Shown here: positions 1 to 7,902 of the stretch, one piece after another
Numbering within the stretch: the first letter of the stretch is position 1
Layout of the letters: the number at the start of each line of letters is the position of its first letter
DNA from: Kitasatospora kifunensis
Lineage (GTDB): Bacteria; Actinomycetota; Actinomycetes; Streptomycetales; Streptomycetaceae
Assembly: GCF_014203855.1 (NCBI RefSeq)
Contig: NZ_JACHJV010000001.1
Coordinates: forward strand, 1,922,001-1,986,000
Direction: 5' to 3'
DNA length: 64,000 nucleotides
The notes under the pieces: model-generated
Databases searched by the model: none
What the model was told of the DNA's origin: nothing
What the model saw: the letters and a program-made list of their open reading frames with translations, nothing else
Made by a program: the position numbers and the translations under genes

Positions 1-484
1 TGACGTGGACAAAGGGCGGCTTGGGGCGCGTATAGAGCAGTTGGCGTGTGGCCAGGAACTTGACGCGCTCATCGGCCTGATCCTGCGTGATCTCGCCGCG
101 CTGCACGCTGGCATTGGCGAGGACCGCCGCGTACTCAAGCGTCTGAAGCAGCCCCGGAATGAAGCCGGGCTCAAAGACTCGGATCTCTGCCGCCCGTGCC
201 TCATGCGCCGCGTGCTCGGGGAAGCCCGGCAGTGCCGACCGTCTCACCCCCCACCACATCAGCTCGAACGTCTTGCCCGTACCCAACGCAGCGTCAGCCG
301 ACTTTGCGAGCTTGAGCGTGGGAGGCTTGCGGGCGACTTCCACCGCTGAGATGTATGTGCCGGAGTACCCCATCAGCTCGCCCAGCTGATCTTGCGACAG
401 CCCTTTTGCCTCACGCGAGCTGCGAAGTTGCACGCCGAACGCTGCGGCGGGCGATGCGTGGGGATCAAGCTTCCTGCGGTTCAA
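1..484 (-). CDS. XRE-family regulator with DUF5753 domain (3' end cut by window edge)
   Basis: DNA-binding regulator of the helix-turn-helix plus DUF5753 type that is abundant in streptomycetes. The translation from a TTG start has an HTH near residues 15-60 (SREAKGLSQDQLGELMGYSG) followed by the DUF5753 signature region (FEPGFIPGLLQTLEYA). A GGAG ribosome binding site lies about 8 bases upstream of the TTG; the ATG a few bases further up runs straight into a stop. About 161 codons are visible; the family is usually about 270-290 residues, so the C-terminus lies beyond the left edge. It is divergent from the two small genes at 592 and 855, the usual arrangement for such regulators with small partner proteins. 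No specific function is known. Confidence 0.85.
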   Translation of the reverse strand, partial: MNRRKLDPHASPAAAFGVQLRSSREAKGLSQDQLGELMGYSGTYISAVEVARKPPTLKLAKSADAALGTGKTFELMWWGVRRSALPGFPEHAAHEARAAEIRVFEPGFIPGLLQTLEYAAVLANASVQRGEITQDQADERVKFLATRQLLYTRPKPPFVHV

Positions 485-561
485 GTGATCATCTCCGCCT
501 GTACTTTGACCCGCGACAGGTTGAACGATCCCTCGATCGTACGGGACAGCCCTCTCGCTTG

Positions 562-577
562 GTAGTGGTCTCACTAC
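562..577. promoter_or_regulatory. Inverted repeat next to the RBS of the small gene at 592
   Basis: GTAGTG-GTCT-CACTAC, a perfect 6-bp inverted repeat, ends two bases before the GGAGAGG ribosome binding site of the gene at 592, in the divergent region shared with the XRE regulator. It is a plausible operator for that regulator (inference). Confidence 0.4.
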
Positions 578-591
578 GGAGAGGAACAACC

Positions 592-858
592 ATGACCAGA
601 TCGACCACCACCCCCACAACGGTCTACCGTCCCCAAGTAGGCACCCCCGTCCACGACTTGGCGCACCCCGGCGCGCACGGCGTCTACATGGGCACCCTGG
701 GCGGCCGGGCCTACCTTCGCCCGTCCGGGGGAGGCATCGAATGGGAGACCGACCCGGACAAGCTCGAACCAGTCACCCCCGCTGGCGAGTTAGAGCCCGT
801 CATCCACCGCAGCCCGCCCCGCCGCGCCGAGCGCATCCAACTGCCGGACCTCACATGA
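592..858 (+). CDS. Small hypothetical protein of the XRE/DUF5753 cassette, contains a TTA codon
   Basis: 88-residue protein without a recognised catalytic motif. The central part (YRPQVGTPVHD, then VYMGTLGGRAYLRPSGGG and a WETDPDKLEPV stretch) resembles small streptomycete proteins found beside XRE/DUF5753 regulators. The ATG follows GGAGAGG at good spacing. Codon 67 (bases 790-792) is TTA, the rare leucine codon whose translation in Streptomyces depends on the bldA tRNA, so expression may be limited to late growth. The stop overlaps the start of the next gene (ATGA), suggesting translational coupling. Confidence 0.75.
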   Translation: MTRSTTTPTTVYRPQVGTPVHDLAHPGAHGVYMGTLGGRAYLRPSGGGIEWETDPDKLEPVTPAGELEPVIHRSPPRRAERIQLPDLT

Positions 859-1283
859 CCGCACCCACCCCCACCCCGGAAGAGGCCCGCAAGAGCCGCC
901 TGATCGCCGCCTACACGGACGGCGTCCCTCTGCGGAGCCTCGCGGCCGACGAAGGCGAGCCGGTCGGGGTGATCCGCGCCGACCTGGCGTCCTGGGGACT
1001 GCGGATCCGGGGACGCGAGGAGGCCCGGCTACTGGCCGTGCTCCGGGACCACCCACGATCACAAGGGAGACACGACAACATGGCAGACCCCACGGACTAC
1101 CAGCAGACCGACGAGCTGCCCGCCCCACCGTGCCCGCGCTGCGACGAGCTGGACACCCAGCAGCAGAACGCCCAAGCAGCGCACGACAAGAGCGCCCTGG
1201 TGGACGTCAACGTCCTACGTTCCCAGCACGCGCTCTTCGCACGCTGCACGCGGGCGGCCAGCACCCCGCGCGCCAAGACCTGA
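855..1283 (+). CDS. Hypothetical protein, possibly two small genes fused in frame
   Basis: 142-residue ORF starting at the ATGA overlap with the previous gene. Residues 1-75 look like a small DNA-binding-type domain (EARKSRLIAAYTDGVPLRSL, then a GLRIRGREEARLLAVL helix). From residue 76 (ATG at 1080) the sequence changes to a short acidic part with a CPRCDELD motif, typical of an independent small streptomycete protein. A strong GGGAG ribosome binding site sits just before that internal ATG, and only a CGA codon a few residues upstream keeps the frame open. It may therefore be one fused protein or two translation products. Function unknown. Confidence 0.6.
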   Translation: MTAPTPTPEEARKSRLIAAYTDGVPLRSLAADEGEPVGVIRADLASWGLRIRGREEARLLAVLRDHPRSQGRHDNMADPTDYQQTDELPAPPCPRCDELDTQQQNAQAAHDKSALVDVNVLRSQHALFARCTRAASTPRAKT

Positions 1284-1307
1284 CCAGCCTTAAGCGAGTC
1301 GTAACGC

Positions 1308-1327
1308 CACGTCAACTCCTTGACGTG
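1308..1327. promoter_or_regulatory. Inverted repeat overlapping the chitinase -35 region
   Basis: CACGTCAA-CTCC-TTGACGTG is a perfect 8-bp inverted repeat. Its right arm contains TTGACG (1320-1325), a good -35 match, so a protein bound here would affect the chitinase promoter. The cognate regulator is not known. Confidence 0.45.
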
Positions 1328-1330
1328 CGG

Positions 1331-1348
1331 AGTTGGTCTAGTCCATCT
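1331..1348. promoter_or_regulatory. DasR-type (dre) operator upstream of the chitinase
   Basis: AGTTGGTCTAGTCCATCT closely matches the Streptomyces dre consensus ACTGGTCTAGACCACT, keeping the TGGTCTAG core. DasR, the N-acetylglucosamine-responsive GntR regulator, controls chitinase genes through such sites. The position, about 90 bases before the chitinase start and just after the -35 hexamer, fits repression. Confidence 0.75.
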
Positions 1349-1435
1349 TGTGGCAGAACCACCTCGCAGCGACCCCGCCCGCGCACCCCCACCACCGCGC
1401 CGGGCGGCGGTCCGCCCTGTCCGAAAGGCTCCCCC

Positions 1436-2947
1436 ATGCCACTCGCGCTCCACCGCCCGGCCGCCTCACGCCGGGCCGGGACCTCCAAGCTCCTCTCGCT
1501 CGGTTGTGCGGCCCTGCTGGCCACCGGCGGCCTGACCGCCCTGGCGGCGGGCAGCTCCGCCGCCGATGCGGGCGGCAACCTGCTGGCCGACCCCGGTTTC
1601 GAGAGCGGCCTGGGACCGTGGAGCTGCTCCACCGGCACCGGCACCGTGGTCAGCAGCCCCACCCACTCCGGCAGCGGCGCGCTGCAGGGTGCGGCGAGCG
1701 CCACCGACACCGCGCAGTGCGGCCAGACGGTGGCCGTCCAGCCCAACACCAGCTACGCGCTGAGCGCCTGGGTGCAGGGCAACTACGTCTACCTCGGCGC
1801 CACCGGCGCGGGCGTGACCGACCCGGCGGTGTGGACGGCGAGCCCGTCCGGCTGGAGCCAGCTGAACGCGAACTTCACCACCGGGCCGAGCACCACCAGC
1901 GTGACCGTCTACCTGCACGGCTGGTACGGGCAGGGCTCCTACCTCGCGGACGACGTGCAGCTCACCGGCCCGGGCGGCGCCCCCACGCCCACCCCGACGC
2001 CGACACCGACCCCCACCCCCACGCCCACACCGACCCCGACGCCCACCCCCACCCCCGCGCCCAACGTGGCGATGCCGCTGGCCCCCTACGTCGACATGGG
2101 CGCCTGGCCGACCCCCTCGCTGACCGCCGACTCGGCCGGTAGCGGGATCAAGTCCTTCACCCTCGCCTTCGTCACCAGCGTGGGCTGCAAGGCCAGTTGG
2201 TTCAACGCCTACGACCCCCGCGCCGCCTGGGCCAAGGACCAGATCGACGCGATCCGGGCGGCCGGCGGTGACGTCAAGGTCTCCTTCGGCGGCGCCTCCG
2301 GCACCGAACTGGCCGCCGCCTGCCCCACCGTGGACGCGCTCTTCGCCGAGTACGACGCCGTGGTCAGCGCCTACAACCTGAAGTACGTCGACTTCGACAT
2401 CGAGGGCGCCGCGGTCTCCGACACCGCCTCCAACGACCGCCGCTCGGCCGCGCTGGCCAAGCTCCAGCAGGCCCACCCCGGTCTGAAGATCTCGCTCACC
2501 CTGCCGGTGCTGCCCGAGGGCCTGACCTCGGACGGCCTGGCCGTGGTCAAGTCCGCGATCAACGCGGGCGTCAACCTCGACCTGGTCAACGTGATGGCGA
2601 TGGACTACGGCCGCTCGGGCATCAACTACGGTGACGCCGCCGTCCAGGCCGCGCAGAGCACCCACGACCAGCTGGCGACGCTCTACCCGGCCAAGAGCGA
2701 CGCCCAGCTGTGGGCGAGCGTCGGGCTGACCCCGATGATCGGTGAGAACGACGACCACAACGTCTTCACCCTGGCCGCCGCCCAGCAGGTGGTCACCTTC
2801 GCCCAGCAGCACCACCTGGGCGAGCTGGCCTTCTGGGAGCTGAGCCGGGACGCCAACGCCTGCACCGGCGGCGCGCTCTACAAGTGCACCAACGTACCGC
2901 AGCAGCCGTACGACTTCTCGAAGATCTTCGCGAAGTACACCGGCTGA
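1436..2947 (+). CDS. Secreted GH18 chitinase with N-terminal carbohydrate-binding domain
   Basis: 503-residue extracellular chitin-degrading enzyme. Residues 1-43 form a Sec signal peptide ending near SSAADA. Residues about 45-180 form a carbohydrate-binding module (NLLADPGFESGLGPWSC start, jelly-roll CBM4/9-like pattern). A (PT)n linker of about 28 residues follows, then a GH18 catalytic barrel. The GH18 signature appears as YVDFDIEG, whose Glu is the catalytic acid, and the later MAMDYG motif is also typical. The start was chosen for GAAAGG upstream and the immediate signal peptide; the longer open frame reaching to 1130 lacks these. A DasR-like operator lies upstream and a perfect hairpin downstream. 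Confidence 0.93.
   Translation: MPLALHRPAASRRAGTSKLLSLGCAALLATGGLTALAAGSSAADAGGNLLADPGFESGLGPWSCSTGTGTVVSSPTHSGSGALQGAASATDTAQCGQTVAVQPNTSYALSAWVQGNYVYLGATGAGVTDPAVWTASPSGWSQLNANFTTGPSTTSVTVYLHGWYGQGSYLADDVQLTGPGGAPTPTPTPTPTPTPTPTPTPTPTPTPAPNVAMPLAPYVDMGAWPTPSLTADSAGSGIKSFTLAFVTSVGCKASWFNAYDPRAAWAKDQIDAIRAAGGDVKVSFGGASGTELAAACPTVDALFAEYDAVVSAYNLKYVDFDIEGAAVSDTASNDRRSAALAKLQQAHPGLKISLTLPVLPEGLTSDGLAVVKSAINAGVNLDLVNVMAMDYGRSGINYGDAAVQAAQSTHDQLATLYPAKSDAQLWASVGLTPMIGENDDHNVFTLAAAQQVVTFAQQHHLGELAFWELSRDANACTGGALYKCTNVPQQPYDFSKIFAKYTG
1979..2061 (+). repeat. Proline-threonine linker microsatellite
   Basis: About 80 bases of CCNAC(C/G)-type hexamer repeats encode alternating Pro-Thr between the binding module and the catalytic domain of the chitinase. 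It acts as a flexible linker; slippage could change its length without a frameshift. Confidence 0.8.
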
Positions 2948-2957
2948 GAAACCCGAG

Positions 2958-2989
2958 AGCGGGTGGGCGTCACGGGGCGCCCACCCGCT
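2958..2989. terminator. Perfect 12-bp hairpin between convergent chitinase and aidB
   Basis: AGCGGGTGGGCG (2958-2969) pairs with CGCCCACCCGCT (2978-2989) around an 8-base loop. It starts 10 bases after the chitinase stop and 13 bases beyond the end of aidB on the other strand, so it can terminate both. No U-tract, as usual in streptomycetes. Confidence 0.8.
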
Positions 2990-3001
2990 GCCGAGCGTCA
3001 G

Positions 3002-4639
3002 TCAGGAAGCCGGCACCATCCGCGCCCGGCTGATCAGCACCGCGGTGTCCACCCCGGTGGGCAGCGTGCCGAAGGCGCCGCCGTGGTCACCGCCCAGCCG
3101 GGAGGCGCAGAAGGCGTCCGCCACCGCAGGATCACCATGTCGCACCAGCAGCGCGCCCTGCAGCGCGAGCGCCATCGTCTCGACCAACCGGCGGGTGCGG
3201 TACTCGATCTCGCCCGGGTCGCTGAGCTCCTTGCGCAGCCCGGCCACCGCCGCGTCCAGGCGCCGGTCGGCACCCGCCACCGCGTCGAGTTCGGCGAAGT
3301 AGGCCTGCACCGACTGCGGGCTGCGGGCCATCGCGCGCAGCGCGTCCAGCGCGGCGACGTTGCCCGAGCCCTCCCAGATCGACACCAGCGGCGCCTCCCG
3401 GTAGAGCCGGGGCATCCCGGACTCCTCCACGTAGCCGTTGCCGCCCAGGCACTCCAGCGCCTCGGCCGCGTGCGCCGGACCGCGCTTGCAGACCCAGTAC
3501 TTGGTGACCGCCAGCGCCAGGCGCTTGAAGAGCGCCTCGCCCTCGTCACCGGCCGCCGCCTTGTCCGTGGCCTCGGCCAGCCGCAGCGCCACCGTGGTGG
3601 CCGCCTCCGACTCCAGCGCCAGATCCGCCAGCACGTTGCGCATCAGCGGCTGGTCGATCAGCTCGACGCCGAACGCCCGCCGGTAGGTGGCGTGCTGCAC
3701 CGCCCGCTGGACGCCCAGCCGCATCCCGGCGGCCGCGCCGAGCGTGCAGTCCAGCCGGGTCATGTTGACCATCTCGATGATGGTCCGCACCCCGCGGCCC
3801 TCCTCGCCGACCAGCCAGCCCACCGCCTCCTCGTACTCCAGCTCGGCGGAGGCGTTGGAGCGGTTGCCCAGTTTCTCCTTGAGCCGCTGGATCCGCAGCG
3901 CGTTGCGGGTGCCGTCCGGCAGTACCCGCGGCAGTACGAAGCAGCTCAGACCGCCGGGCGCCTGAGCGAGCGTCAGGAACAGGTCCGACATCGGCGCCGA
4001 GGTGAACCACTTGTGGCCGGTCAGGTGGTAGGTGCCGTCGCCGGCCGGCAGCGCGACGGTGGTGTTGGCCCGCACGTCCGAGCCGCCCTGCTTCTCGGTC
4101 ATCGACATGCCGGCGATCAGGCCGCGCTTGCTGCCCGGCTCGCGCAGCCCGAAGTCGTAGACGTTCGCGGCCAGCAGCGGCTCCAGCCAGTCGGCCAGCT
4201 CGGGCGTGGCGCGCAGGGCCGGGACGGACGCGTAGGTCATCGAGATCGGACAGCCGTGGCCGGCCTCGACCTGGCTCCACAGGTAGAACTTGGCGGCGCG
4301 GGCGGTGTGCGCGCCCGGACGCGGGTCGCGCCAGGGGGCGGCGTGCAGGCCGTGCTCGACGGCGACGTTCATCAGCTGGTGCCAGGCCGGGTGGAACTCG
4401 ACCTCGTCGATCCGGTGTCCGTACCGGTCGTGGGTGTGCAGCACCGGCTCGTTCTCGTTGGCCAGGCGTCCCCACTCGGCGGCCTGCTCGGTGCCGGCCA
4501 GCGTGCCCAGTTCGCGCAGCTCGGCCTCGGCCCAACCGGCGCCGGCCCGGTGCAGCGCGGCGAGCAGCGCGGGGTCCTCGGCGAGGTTGTGACCGTAGGG
4601 CGGCGGAACCTGGTTGGTGACCTCGTGGGTGTGCGGCAC
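3002..4639 (-). CDS. aidB: AidB-type acyl-CoA dehydrogenase family flavoprotein
   Basis: 545-residue flavoprotein of the acyl-CoA dehydrogenase superfamily, resembling Escherichia coli AidB (alkylation response) along its whole length. Shared blocks include LGRLAN-like, FHPAWH, QVEAGHGCPISMT, MTEKQGGSDV, GHKWFTSAPMSD, LGNRSNAS, ECLGGNGYVEESGMPRLYRE and SIWEGSGN. The length is also that of AidB (541), longer than ordinary acyl-CoA dehydrogenases. AidB binds DNA and FAD and is thought to protect against alkylating agents; whether this homologue does so is inferred. GTG start with AGGAGCAGG upstream. Divergent from a Nudix hydrolase; an inverted repeat lies between promoter and RBS. Confidence 0.88.
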   Translation of the reverse strand: MPHTHEVTNQVPPPYGHNLAEDPALLAALHRAGAGWAEAELRELGTLAGTEQAAEWGRLANENEPVLHTHDRYGHRIDEVEFHPAWHQLMNVAVEHGLHAAPWRDPRPGAHTARAAKFYLWSQVEAGHGCPISMTYASVPALRATPELADWLEPLLAANVYDFGLREPGSKRGLIAGMSMTEKQGGSDVRANTTVALPAGDGTYHLTGHKWFTSAPMSDLFLTLAQAPGGLSCFVLPRVLPDGTRNALRIQRLKEKLGNRSNASAELEYEEAVGWLVGEEGRGVRTIIEMVNMTRLDCTLGAAAGMRLGVQRAVQHATYRRAFGVELIDQPLMRNVLADLALESEAATTVALRLAEATDKAAAGDEGEALFKRLALAVTKYWVCKRGPAHAAEALECLGGNGYVEESGMPRLYREAPLVSIWEGSGNVAALDALRAMARSPQSVQAYFAELDAVAGADRRLDAAVAGLRKELSDPGEIEYRTRRLVETMALALQGALLVRHGDPAVADAFCASRLGGDHGGAFGTLPTGVDTAVLISRARMVPAS

Positions 4640-4649
4640 GGCCTGCTCC

Positions 4650-4662
4650 TACTCGTGAGTAA
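4650..4662. promoter_or_regulatory. TetR-like inverted repeat in front of aidB
   Basis: TACTCGTGAGTAA; arms TACTC and GAGTA around GT. It lies 11 bases upstream of the aidB start, immediately before its RBS, where a TetR-family repressor would be expected to bind. No TetR gene is adjacent, so the regulator would act from elsewhere (inference). Confidence 0.45.
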
Positions 4663-4737
4663 GTTGGACAGCACCAGAGTAGGCGCTCGGCCCTCGCACG
4701 TCGCCGGTCCGTCGGTGACGGCTACTACGATCACCGG

Positions 4738-5310
4738 ATGACACAGACCACCGATCTCACCAGCCCGCCCGAGGACCGCTTCCCCGCGCTGTTCGCGCCC
4801 CAGCGGTGGGAGTGGGGTGGCATCGACGCGCAGTTCGCCACGGAGCTGCCACCGGACGAGTTGACCACCAACATTCACCTGATCGGGTTCACCGGTGAGT
4901 TGGTGGTGCTCTGCCGGGAGATCCGGGGTCACTGGTTCCTGCCCGGCGGCACCCGGGAGGCGGCCGAGTCGGTCGACGCCTGCCTGGCCCGTGAGTTGCT
5001 CGAGGAGGCCGGCGCCCGGCTGCTCGGCGAGCCGGTCTGGGTGGGCGCGCACGAGGCCGTGACGGACCGTGCCAGGCCCTACCGCCCGTGGCAGCCGCAC
5101 CCGCGCAAGTTCTGGCTCTGGGGCTGGGCCGAGGTGACGGTGGACAGCGCGCCGACCAACCCGGCGGACGGCGAGGTGGTCGTGGAGGTGCGCGCGATGC
5201 CGGTGGCCGAGGCGATCACGCTGCTGGCCGGCGAGGGCGAGCCGTGGCGGGGCGAGCTGGTGGCGCTGGCGGCCGAACAGCGAGCCGCGCAGCAGGCCAC
5301 GCGGCACTGA
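4738..5310 (+). CDS. Nudix hydrolase
   Basis: 190-residue pyrophosphohydrolase. The Nudix box GX5EX7REUXEEXGU is complete: GTREAAE, then SVDACLA, then RELLEEAGA (around residues 69-91). A preceding HLIGFTGELVVLCRE strand and FLPGG turn are family-typical. Substrate cannot be told; nucleoside diphosphates or damaged nucleotides are possible. It is divergent from the AidB homologue, so a shared damage-response promoter region is possible but not shown. Confidence 0.88.
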   Translation: MTQTTDLTSPPEDRFPALFAPQRWEWGGIDAQFATELPPDELTTNIHLIGFTGELVVLCREIRGHWFLPGGTREAAESVDACLARELLEEAGARLLGEPVWVGAHEAVTDRARPYRPWQPHPRKFWLWGWAEVTVDSAPTNPADGEVVVEVRAMPVAEAITLLAGEGEPWRGELVALAAEQRAAQQATRH

Positions 5311-5316
5311 CGAGAA

Positions 5317-5355
5317 CGGGCGTGGGAAGTCGACACGGTCGACTTCCCACGCCCG
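5317..5355. terminator. Perfect 18-bp hairpin between convergent Nudix gene and tex
   Basis: CGGGCGTGGGAAGTCGAC (5317-5334) pairs with 5338-5355 around a 3-base loop. It begins 6 bases after the Nudix stop and ends 4 bases from the tex stop, a bidirectional terminator. Confidence 0.85.
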
Positions 5356-5359
5356 GCTC

Positions 5360-7819
5360 CTACTTGCCCAACCCCGCGCGCCGCAGCGCGTCCGCCATCG
5401 CGCTGTTCACCACGGGCGCGGCGCCACCACCGCCACCGCCGCGCTGCTCACCACCGCGCTCACCACCGCGCCGGTCCTGCCGCGGCGGCCGCGGGCCACG
5501 TTCACGCTGACCACCACCGCCGCGCTGGCCGTCACCGCGCTCACCGCCACGCTCGCCACCGCCGCGCTGCCCGCCGGCCGGGCGCGCCGCCTCGTCGTCC
5601 AGCCGCAGGGTCAGCCCGATCCGCTTGCGCTGGACGTCGACCGAGACGACCTTGCAGCGCACCACGTCGCCCGACTTGACCACCTCGCGCGGGTCCTTGA
5701 CGAACTTCGCGGAGAGCGCCGACACGTGGACCAGACCGTCCTGGTGCACGCCCACGTCGACGAAGGCGCCGAACGCGGCCACGTTGGTCACCACGCCCTC
5801 CAGCACCATGCCCACCTCCAGGTCGCCGATCTTGTCGACGCCCTCCCGGAAGGTGGCCGTGCGGAACGCGGGACGCGGGTCGCGCCCGGGCTTGTCCAGC
5901 TCGCCCAGGATGTCGGTGACGGTCGGGATGCCGAAGGTCTCGTCCGCGAAGTCACCGGGCCGCAGCGCTCGCAGCGCGCTGCCGTTGCCGACCAGCTCCC
6001 GCAGCGTGCCGCCGGTCGCCGCCAGGATCCGGCGCACCACCGGGTAGGCCTCCGGGTGCACGGCCGAGGCGTCCAACGGGTCGTCACCGTCGGGGATCCG
6101 CAGGAAGCCCGCGCACTGCTCGAAGGCCTTGGGGCCCAGCCGGGCCACGTCCTTGAGCGCCTTGCGGGTGCGGAAGGGGCCGTTGGCGTCGCGGTGCGCC
6201 ACGATGTTCTCGGCCAGTGTGCCGGTCACCCCGGAGACCCGGGTGAGCAGCGGCGCGGAGGCGGTGTTGACGTCCACGCCCACCGCGTTCACGCAGTCCT
6301 CGACCACCGCGTCCAGCGAGCGGGAGAGCTTCAACTCGCTCAGGTCGTGCTGGTACTGGCCGACCCCGATCGACTTCGGGTCGATCTTGACCAGCTCGGC
6401 CAGCGGGTCCTGCAGCCGGCGGGCGATCGAGACCGCGCCGCGGATCGAGACGTTGAGGTCCGGCAGTTCCTGCGAGGCGAAGGCCGAGGCGGAGTAGACC
6501 GAGGCGCCGGCCTCGGAGACCATCGCCTTGGTGAGCTTCAGCTCCGGGTGACGCGTGATCAGGTCCTCGGCCAGCTTGTCGGTCTCCCGCGAGGCGGTGC
6601 CGTTGCCGATCGCGATCAGGTCCACGTGGTGCTCGGCGGCGAGCCGGGCCAGGGTGGCGATCGAGGCGTCCCACTTGTTGGCGGGCTGGTGCGGGTAGAT
6701 CGTGTCGTGCGCGACCACCTTGCCGGTGTCGTCCACCACGGCGACCTTGACGCCGGTGCGGAAGCCCGGGTCCAGGCCCATGGTGGCCCGGGTGCCGGCC
6801 GGTGCGGCGAGCAGCAGGTCGCGCAGGTTGGCGGCGAAGACCTTGACCGCCTCGTCCTCGGCCTCCTGGCGCAGCCGGGTGCGCAGGTCCAGGCCGAGCC
6901 GCACCAGGATCCGGGTGCGCCAGGCCCAGCGGACCGTGTCGCCGAGCCACTTGTCGCCCGGACGGCCGTGGTCGGCCACGCCGAAGCGGGCGGCGATGCG
7001 CTGCTCGTAGTCGCTGGCGCCGGGCAGGTCGCCCTCCCCCTGGCCGTCGAAGGGCGACAGGTCGAGGTCGAGCACCTCCTCCTTCTCGCCGCGCAGCATC
7101 GCCAGGATCCGGTGCGAGGGCAGCTTGGTGAACGGCTCGGCGAAGTCGAAGTAGTCGGCGAACTTGGCGCCGTCCTGCTCCTTGCCCGCGCGCACGGTGG
7201 CCACCAGGCGACCGCGGCCCCACATCCGCTCGCGCAGCGAGCCGATCAGGTCGGCGTCCTCGGCGAAGCGCTCCACCAGGATCGAGCGGGCGCCCTCCAG
7301 CGCGGCGGGCGCATCGGCGACCTGCTCGTTCAGGAAGCCACTGGCGACGGTGGCCGGGTCGAGCGAGGGGTCGGCCAGCAGCTGCTCGGCCAGCGGTTCC
7401 AGGCCCGCCTCGCGGGCGATCTGCGCCTTGGTGCGCCGCTTGGGCTTGTACGGGAGGTAGATGTCCTCCAGGCGGGCCTTGGAATCGGCGGCCAGGATCT
7501 GCGCGCGCAGCGCGTCGTCCAGCTTGCCCTGCGCCTCGATCGACTCCAGGACGGCGCTGCGGCGCTCCTCCAGCTCACGCAGGTAGCGCAGCCGCTCCTC
7601 CAGCGTGCGCAGCTGGGTGTCGTCCAGTTCGCCGGTGACCTCCTTGCGGTAACGGGCGATGAACGGCACTGTCGAGCCGCCGTCGAGCAGCTCGACGGCC
7701 GCCCTCACCTGCCCCTCGCGGACCCCGAGTTCCTCGGCGATCCGCCGCCCGACGGCCTGTTCGGCTGCCGCTGCTGCCTGTGCTGACTGCTCGGCTGGCG
7801 TGGTCACGAAGCCGGTCAC
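5360..7819 (-). CDS. tex: Tex-family RNA-binding transcription accessory protein
   Basis: 819-residue Tex protein, a conserved nucleic-acid-binding factor linked to transcription and RNA metabolism. Visible parts: helical N-terminal region with VPFIARYRKEVTGELDD; YqgF-like core with GLDPGFRTGVKVAVVD; helix-hairpin-helix block with NTASAPLL and GPFRTRKALKDVARLGPKAFEQCAGFLRI; S1 RNA-binding domain at about 660-735 (GVVTNVAAFGAFVDVGVHQDGLVHVS). A glycine-arginine-rich tail of about 70 residues follows (GERGG/RGG repeats), more extended than in enteric Tex and probably extra RNA contact. GTG start; a second GTG lies 12 bases in. Convergent with the Nudix gene. Confidence 0.95.
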   Translation of the reverse strand: MTGFVTTPAEQSAQAAAAAEQAVGRRIAEELGVREGQVRAAVELLDGGSTVPFIARYRKEVTGELDDTQLRTLEERLRYLRELEERRSAVLESIEAQGKLDDALRAQILAADSKARLEDIYLPYKPKRRTKAQIAREAGLEPLAEQLLADPSLDPATVASGFLNEQVADAPAALEGARSILVERFAEDADLIGSLRERMWGRGRLVATVRAGKEQDGAKFADYFDFAEPFTKLPSHRILAMLRGEKEEVLDLDLSPFDGQGEGDLPGASDYEQRIAARFGVADHGRPGDKWLGDTVRWAWRTRILVRLGLDLRTRLRQEAEDEAVKVFAANLRDLLLAAPAGTRATMGLDPGFRTGVKVAVVDDTGKVVAHDTIYPHQPANKWDASIATLARLAAEHHVDLIAIGNGTASRETDKLAEDLITRHPELKLTKAMVSEAGASVYSASAFASQELPDLNVSIRGAVSIARRLQDPLAELVKIDPKSIGVGQYQHDLSELKLSRSLDAVVEDCVNAVGVDVNTASAPLLTRVSGVTGTLAENIVAHRDANGPFRTRKALKDVARLGPKAFEQCAGFLRIPDGDDPLDASAVHPEAYPVVRRILAATGGTLRELVGNGSALRALRPGDFADETFGIPTVTDILGELDKPGRDPRPAFRTATFREGVDKIGDLEVGMVLEGVVTNVAAFGAFVDVGVHQDGLVHVSALSAKFVKDPREVVKSGDVVRCKVVSVDVQRKRIGLTLRLDDEAARPAGGQRGGGERGGERGDGQRGGGGQRERGPRPPRQDRRGGERGGEQRGGGGGGAAPVVNSAMADALRRAGLGK

Positions 7820-7902
7820 CTTCTCATGAGTTGCCTTGCGGGTACGCCCCGCATTCTGTCAGTTGCGCGGTTCGGGCAGGAATGACGCGCTACGGTTCGG
7901 GC

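Noticed and set aside
1466-2815. Long minus-strand open frame opposite the chitinase
   Set aside because: Low-complexity Gly/Arg/Val translation without motifs; a third-position GC shadow of the chitinase, which has a full GH18 domain.
2963-4741. 592-codon plus-strand open frame opposite aidB
   Set aside because: Arg/Gln/Gly-rich composition with no family features; shadow of a clear AidB homologue.
5726-7786. 686-codon plus-strand open frame opposite tex
   Set aside because: No recognisable domain; tex on the other strand is complete with S1 and HhH motifs.
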